A stretch of DNA of 47,498 bases from Bacteroides sp. Its GTDB lineage: Bacteria > Bacteroidota > Bacteroidia > Bacteroidales > Bacteroidaceae. The notes under the pieces were generated by a model that was given only the letters and a program-made list of their open reading frames with translations, made no database searches and had not been told where the DNA came from. The translations under genes were made by a program, and so were the position numbers. This document shows positions 43,375 through 47,498 of the stretch, one piece after another (the stretch's first letter is position 1; each line of letters opens with the position of its first letter). The stretch lies in contig SUXX01000010.1 in NCBI GenBank assembly GCA_015060735.1, positions 1 to 47,498 of the forward strand. The letters are read 5' to 3'.

Positions 43375-44727
43375 ATGAGCGAAAAAATGAACAGAAGAGA
43401 CTTCTTGCAAGCATCAACATTGCTTGGCGTAGGAGGTTTGGTAGGTACTTCAGCACTTTTGTCTGCATGTAACGAAGGCAACAAGCTGACTCCGTTGAAA
43501 CAACCGGGTGAATTCTATGTTCCTGAATTGCCTGATATGGCTGCCGATGGCAAGGAATTGAAGGTAGGTTTGGTAGGTTGCGGTGGCCGTGGTAGCGGTG
43601 CTGTAGCAAACTTGTTAGAAGCTGCTAACGGTATTAAGGTTCATGCATTGGGCGATACTTTCTCTGACCGTTTGGAAGGTTTGAAGAAGAACTTGAAGGA
43701 AAAGCACAACCAGGATGTTCCTGCTGAAAACTGCTTCATCGGTTTCGATGCTTACAAGCAGGTTATCGATTCAGGTGTTGACATGGTAATTTTGGCTACT
43801 CCTCCTGTATTCCGTCCGGTTCATTTCCAATATGCCGTTCAGAAGGGTAAGCATGCTTTCTTGGAAAAACCAATCGCAGTAGATCCAAAGGGTTATCGTA
43901 TCATCATGGCTGCTGCTAAGCAAGCACAAGCCAAGAACTTGAGCGTGGTAACAGGTACTCAACGTCACCACCAACGTCCTTACGTGGAAGCTAACAAGTT
44001 GATTCAAGCAGGTACAATCGGTGAAATCACTGGTGGTAATGTATACTGGAATCAATCTATGTTGTGGTATAGAAACCGCGAAGACAAGTGGAGTGATATG
44101 GAATGGATGATCCGTGACTGGGTGAACTGGAAATGGTTGTCGGGCGACCACATCGTTGAACAACACGTTCACAACATCGACGTATTCTTGTGGATTTCTG
44201 GCTTGAAGGTAGCTAAGGCAACAGGTTTCGGTAGCCGTCAGCGTCGTATCACTGGTGACCAGTACGACTTCTTCAGCGTAGATTATGAAATGGAAAACGG
44301 TGTACACCTCCACAGTATGTGTCGTCAGATAGACGGTTGTAGCAATGCCGTTGGCGAAATCATCCAAGGTACTAAGGGTGTATGGAATAGCTTCACTCAC
44401 GAAATCAAGGACTTGCAAGGCAACTTGATTTGGAAGTACGACGAAGAAGCAGACAAGGCTAAGTTCAAACAACATAACCCATACGTACTCGAATTGGTTG
44501 ACTGGGTGAACCACATCCGTAAGGGTACTGCTCACGACGAAGCTACCGAATGTGCTATCTCTAGCTTGGTAGGTGTAATGGGTCGTGAATCGGCTTACAC
44601 TGGTAATACCGTAACTTGGGACGAAATCAGCAAGTCTGATTTGGATTATATGCCAGCTGTTCTCGAAATGGGCAAGATGGACATGGCTGCTAACGTAGTA
44701 CGCGTACCGGGTAGCGAACAAAAATAA
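43375..44727 (+). CDS. Tat-exported Gfo/Idh/MocA oxidoreductase
   Basis: The protein has 450 residues. The N-terminus has a twin-arginine motif (NRRDFLQAS), a hydrophobic stretch and a lipobox-like LLSAC near residue 36, so it is probably exported folded and perhaps lipidated. The Rossmann domain starts near residue 62 (KVGLVGCGGRGSGAVANLL); FLEKPIAVDPKGYR near residue 163 is the EKP motif; DHIVEQHVHNIDVFLWISG near residue 259 carries the likely catalytic His. Exported enzymes of this family usually carry NAD(P) tightly bound, because the periplasm has no free pool. Codon choice is strongly biased (GGT, GTA, CGT, AAC), suggesting high expression. It lies 32 bp after the cytochrome fusion gene and 5 bp before the TIM-barrel gene. 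Confidence 0.93.
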   Translation: MSEKMNRRDFLQASTLLGVGGLVGTSALLSACNEGNKLTPLKQPGEFYVPELPDMAADGKELKVGLVGCGGRGSGAVANLLEAANGIKVHALGDTFSDRLEGLKKNLKEKHNQDVPAENCFIGFDAYKQVIDSGVDMVILATPPVFRPVHFQYAVQKGKHAFLEKPIAVDPKGYRIIMAAAKQAQAKNLSVVTGTQRHHQRPYVEANKLIQAGTIGEITGGNVYWNQSMLWYRNREDKWSDMEWMIRDWVNWKWLSGDHIVEQHVHNIDVFLWISGLKVAKATGFGSRQRRITGDQYDFFSVDYEMENGVHLHSMCRQIDGCSNAVGEIIQGTKGVWNSFTHEIKDLQGNLIWKYDEEADKAKFKQHNPYVLELVDWVNHIRKGTAHDEATECAISSLVGVMGRESAYTGNTVTWDEISKSDLDYMPAVLEMGKMDMAANVVRVPGSEQK

Positions 44728-44732
44728 TCACT

Positions 44733-45644
44733 ATGGATAGAAGAAAATTTTTAACCAGCTCCATGCTGGGTGCTGCTGCGGTAGCCACAACAGGTACATC
44801 GTTGTTCACATCATGTGCTGCTCCTGCCAAGGAGCAGCCTAAGCTCGAAGTTCCTGAGCTCCGTCTTTCTTTCCAGGAAGGCATTGCCCCGGGCGAAAGC
44901 TTGAACGAAAAGTTGGACTTCATGGAAAAGTTGGGCATCGTAGGTTTCGAGCCGGGCGGACGCAACTTGGGTGCCCGTGTAGACGAAATCAAGAAGGCCC
45001 TTTCAGGACGTAACATCAAGGTATCTGCCATCTGTGCAGGTTTCGACGGTTTCATCCTGGCCGAAGACCCAGCCGTAAAGGCTCAGTTCGACTCGACTAT
45101 GCGTGACATCATCGCAGCTGCCGGCGAACTTGGCTCAACCGGTGTCATCATGGTGCCTGCTTTCAATGGCCAGAAGCCATGCAAGCCTCACACACTCGAA
45201 ACTCGCGAATTCCTTTGCGAACAAATGCACGAGTTGGGTGAGTATGCGTTGAAGCACAACACCACCGTCATCCTCGAACCGTTGAACCGTCGTGAGTGTC
45301 ACTACCTCCGCCTGGTATCCGATGCCGCTGCTATCTGCCGCGACTCGAAGAGTGCAGGTGTGAAGTGTATGGGCGACTTCTGGCACATGCAGGAAGATCC
45401 TTGCGACTATGCGGCTTTCATCTCGGCTAAGGATTACTTGCAACACGTTCACGTGGCTAGCCGCGGACGTCGTATCATGCCGGGCGAAGACGGTGAAGTG
45501 GACAACTACGTACAAGGTTTCCGTGCCTTGAAGGAGTTGAACTATCCGCACTATGTAAGCTTCGAATGTGGCACTAAGGGCGACCGCACACAGACCGTTA
45601 CCAAGGCTGTTGAATTGCTCCGTGCTCAGTGGGAACTTGCTTAA
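44733..45644 (+). CDS. Tat-exported sugar isomerase/epimerase-like TIM barrel protein
   Basis: The protein has 303 residues. A twin-arginine signal (MDRRKFLTSSMLGAAAVATT) and a possible lipobox (LFTSC near residue 28) suggest export with the neighbouring oxidoreductase. The rest is the xylose-isomerase-like (AP endonuclease 2) barrel: LDFMEKLGIVGFEPGGRNLG near residue 65 and metal ligands expected in VILEPLNRRECHY (Glu), CMGDFWHMQED (Asp, His), HVHVASRG (His) and YVSFECGTKG (Glu). Relatives isomerise or epimerise sugars or eliminate from 3-keto sugars. Being next to a Gfo/Idh dehydrogenase fits a two-step sugar or glycoside modification in the periplasm. Confidence 0.92.
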   Translation: MDRRKFLTSSMLGAAAVATTGTSLFTSCAAPAKEQPKLEVPELRLSFQEGIAPGESLNEKLDFMEKLGIVGFEPGGRNLGARVDEIKKALSGRNIKVSAICAGFDGFILAEDPAVKAQFDSTMRDIIAAAGELGSTGVIMVPAFNGQKPCKPHTLETREFLCEQMHELGEYALKHNTTVILEPLNRRECHYLRLVSDAAAICRDSKSAGVKCMGDFWHMQEDPCDYAAFISAKDYLQHVHVASRGRRIMPGEDGEVDNYVQGFRALKELNYPHYVSFECGTKGDRTQTVTKAVELLRAQWELA

Positions 45645-45661
45645 TTCAATTCGGTACTTAG

Positions 45662-46855
45662 ATGTATAAACATACCCTTAAACGCTGTGCTCTGCTATTT
45701 TTGGCAGGCACAGCGTTGCAATTATCTGTAGGTGACCTCGATCCTTCGTTTTTGGCTTATCCGTGGGGAGTAATCCTGGCAGTCAATTACCTGTATCTAC
45801 TTGTCTTTATCTATGCTTTTGCGGGCAAATGGACATGGGTAAAGGGGCTTTACGACCGTCCGGCCTGTATCGCCTCGTTGGCTTCGTTGTTGGTACTTAC
45901 GTTAGTGTTTGGTCTTGTTCGGCAAGACGATGCTACAGGTGGCCTGGTGGGAGCCTTGGGCTTCTCGCGGATGACTTCTTCCTGGATTTTCAATTTGTTC
46001 TTGTTCCACTTCATGACCGTCATTGGGCTGATGACGATAGACGACTTGGCTCATTGGAAGAAGCGTAATAAGTTGGCATCAGCTTTTCATCTGATCTTTT
46101 TTGTTATTTTGGTGTCGGCCCTTTTCGGTAGTGGCGACAAGGTTCGTGTGCGGGTGGTGACAACGGTAGGCCGTCCTGTGCAGGGTGGAATGACTCGCGA
46201 TGATAAGCCTTTGGCATTGCCTTTCTCGCTCATGCTGAAAGAGTTTTCGATGGACGAATATCCTCCCCGGCTTTATCTGGTGGAAGAAGGCTCGTTGTCC
46301 AAAGACTTTGTGGAAGTGGGTTCGTCTGATGTTGAAGGAATGTTGGGCGATTGGCAGATTCGGTGTGTGCAGGTGTTGGATAGAGCCGGACGGATGTCAG
46401 CCGATTCCGCCTTTGTATCGATGAATCATGTCGGAGCCACTTCGGCGACTTTGGTACGTGCTACTCATATCACTGAAGGAAAGGTGGTCGAAGGGTGGGT
46501 AAGCTGCGGAAGTCACATCTTTGCCGGCAGTTCCTTGCAGTTGCCCGATGGTAGGGTAGTGGTGATGCCTCGTCGGGAGCCGAAAAAGTACTTGTCTCGC
46601 GTAGAGGTGGCCGATGAAGATGGAGTGAGGAATCTGGAAATCAGTGTGAATCATCCGGCTACGGTGGGAGCTTGGAAGATTTATCAAGTAGGCTATGATA
46701 ACGACCGCGGACGTTGGAGTACGACCAGTGTGCTGGAGTGTGTCAAGGATGGTTGGTATGCCGTGATACACGTGGCCTTGTGGTCGGTGCTGGTAGCTGG
46801 TGTTTGTATGTTCATACTTGGTTGGAAAAACAAGTGGAAAGGAGGCAACTCATGA
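45662..46855 (+). CDS. cytochrome c biogenesis protein ResB/CcsB
   Basis: The protein has 397 residues. Four hydrophobic segments lie in the first 165 residues (starting near 8, 38, 75 and 115, with another near 145), then a large extracytoplasmic domain (about 165-365) and a last membrane segment near 370-390 (VIHVALWSVLVAGVCMFILG). This is the ResB layout of system II cytochrome c maturation, in which ResB and CcsA move heme out and attach it to CxxCH motifs. It overlaps ccsA by 4 bp (ATGA). Clustering with a four-heme cytochrome explains its presence. Confidence 0.88.
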   Translation: MYKHTLKRCALLFLAGTALQLSVGDLDPSFLAYPWGVILAVNYLYLLVFIYAFAGKWTWVKGLYDRPACIASLASLLVLTLVFGLVRQDDATGGLVGALGFSRMTSSWIFNLFLFHFMTVIGLMTIDDLAHWKKRNKLASAFHLIFFVILVSALFGSGDKVRVRVVTTVGRPVQGGMTRDDKPLALPFSLMLKEFSMDEYPPRLYLVEEGSLSKDFVEVGSSDVEGMLGDWQIRCVQVLDRAGRMSADSAFVSMNHVGATSATLVRATHITEGKVVEGWVSCGSHIFAGSSLQLPDGRVVVMPRREPKKYLSRVEVADEDGVRNLEISVNHPATVGAWKIYQVGYDNDRGRWSTTSVLECVKDGWYAVIHVALWSVLVAGVCMFILGWKNKWKGGNS

Positions 46856-47498
46856 CTTGGGAATCATTTGTTATCTATGCGATAGGTGCCGGTTTGTGCT
46901 GGATAGTGGGAGCTTACTTGGCTTTTCGCAATCGGCAATTAGGAGCCATTGTCAGTTCCTCGTTGGGTATCGTTGTTTTTGGAGTCTTTATTGCAGGTAT
47001 GTGGATGGGGTTGGAACGTCCCCCCTTGCGTACCATGGGTGAAACTCGTCTCTGGTATTCCTTCTTCTTAGCCGTTATCGGGCTGGGGCTTTATCTGAAA
47101 TGTCGTTTCAAATGGATTTTGAGCTTCAGTACGGTGATGTCGTTGGTCTTTATCTTTGTCAATTTGCTGAAGCCCGAGATACATAGCAAGACATTGATGC
47201 CGGCCTTGCAAAGTCCTTGGTTTGTGCCTCATGTTATTGTGTATATGTTCTCGTATGCCATGATGGGAGCCGTTACCTTGTTTGCCATTTATTTATGGTT
47301 CCGCAAGTCACCGGTCGAAGTCTCTGATGATGAATGGATGCTCTGCGATAACCTCGTTCGTTTGGGTTGGTCGTTCATCACATTAGGTATGGTGATGGGT
47401 TCTTTGTGGGCTAAGGAAGCTTGGGGTGACTATTGGACGTGGGATCCCAAGGAGACTTGGGCTTTTGCCACTTGGCTCAGCTATCTGCTCTATCTTCA
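46852..47498 (+). CDS. ccsA: cytochrome c biogenesis protein CcsA (3' end outside window)
   Basis: Only the first 215 codons are present; the gene runs off the right edge. It begins at the ATG that overlaps the ResB stop codon, behind a GGAGG ribosome-binding site at 46841-46845. About six hydrophobic segments are visible. The WWD heme-handling motif is read directly as WGDYWTWDPKETWAFATWL near residue 195, and the conserved His in PWFVPHVIVYMFSYAMMG near residue 125 is a likely heme ligand. With ResB it forms the system II heme lyase for the cytochrome encoded upstream. Confidence 0.92.
   Translation, partial: MTWESFVIYAIGAGLCWIVGAYLAFRNRQLGAIVSSSLGIVVFGVFIAGMWMGLERPPLRTMGETRLWYSFFLAVIGLGLYLKCRFKWILSFSTVMSLVFIFVNLLKPEIHSKTLMPALQSPWFVPHVIVYMFSYAMMGAVTLFAIYLWFRKSPVEVSDDEWMLCDNLVRLGWSFITLGMVMGSLWAKEAWGDYWTWDPKETWAFATWLSYLLYL

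Noticed and set aside
43771..44721. Antisense open frame of about 316 codons opposite the Gfo/Idh gene
   Set aside because: It is a by-product of strong codon bias in the real gene; the translation has no recognisable domain.
41813..46855. Ordinary nitrite reductase (nrfHA) operon
   Set aside because: The first gene is NrfH-like only in its N-terminal third, and no NrfA-type pentaheme catalytic subunit occurs before ResB and CcsA. NrfA after ccsA, outside the window, cannot be excluded.

Overview
The window looks like a chromosomal segment of a Bacteroidales bacterium, most likely Bacteroides or Phocaeicola. The evidence is the many TAnnTTTG -7 boxes (usually TATCTTTG, sometimes with a TTTG/TTG -33 box 19-20 bp upstream), DUF4421 and DUF4468 secreted proteins, a porin of the Bacteroidota type, a Bacteroidota-type transketolase, an ECF sigma factor operon, a flavodiiron protein and a multisubunit 2-oxoacid:ferredoxin oxidoreductase. 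These point to an anaerobic, saccharolytic gut-type organism. I saw no tRNA, rRNA, insertion sequence, phage gene or CRISPR array.

Layout. 1-1.7 kb: two overlapping + strand genes of unknown function, then a four-copy 23-bp tandem repeat and hairpins. 2.0-7.2 kb (-): porin, periplasmic-binding-protein-like lipoprotein, Gfo/Idh oxidoreductase and DUF4421 protein, very tightly spaced. 7.2-11.4 kb (-): DUF4468 protein, TPR protein, ferredoxin and the alpha, beta and gamma subunits of a 2-oxoacid:ferredoxin oxidoreductase, with a 55-residue membrane protein between alpha and beta. 11.5-18.9 kb (-): galactose use and the pentose phosphate pathway (cytoplasmic galM, sugar MFS transporter, galK, then lipoprotein galM, transketolase, rpiB). 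19-22.2 kb (-): folC, dnaJ, grpE. 22.7-26.3 kb (+): a secreted unknown protein, an ABC-F ATPase with a degenerate second nucleotide site, and a dihydroorotate-dehydrogenase-like flavoprotein. 26.3-28.0 kb (-): flavodiiron protein and cytidine deaminase. 28.1-30.6 kb (+): ECF sigma factor, probable anti-sigma protein, Spy/CpxP-like protein, and a glucosaminidase-LysM cell-wall hydrolase.

30.7-41.6 kb (+) is an ABC export array: one HlyD-type adaptor, three pairs of MacB/FtsX-like permeases and two ATPase genes. The ATPase genes are identical except for one silent base within a 758-bp duplicated block. The array starts behind a candidate sigma-54 (-24/-12) promoter. Dispersed inverted repeats sit between some of its genes.

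41.8-47.5 kb (+) is the most unusual part. A membrane-anchored tetraheme NapC/NrfH-type cytochrome is fused to a SUMF1 (formylglycine-generating-enzyme fold) domain that lacks the catalytic cysteines. It is followed by a Tat-signal Gfo/Idh dehydrogenase, a Tat-signal xylose-isomerase-like TIM barrel protein, and the ResB and CcsA cytochrome c maturation proteins; CcsA runs off the window end. No NrfA nitrite reductase lies between them. I infer a periplasmic redox pathway in which sugar or glycoside chemistry is coupled to the quinone pool through a multiheme cytochrome; the substrate is unknown.
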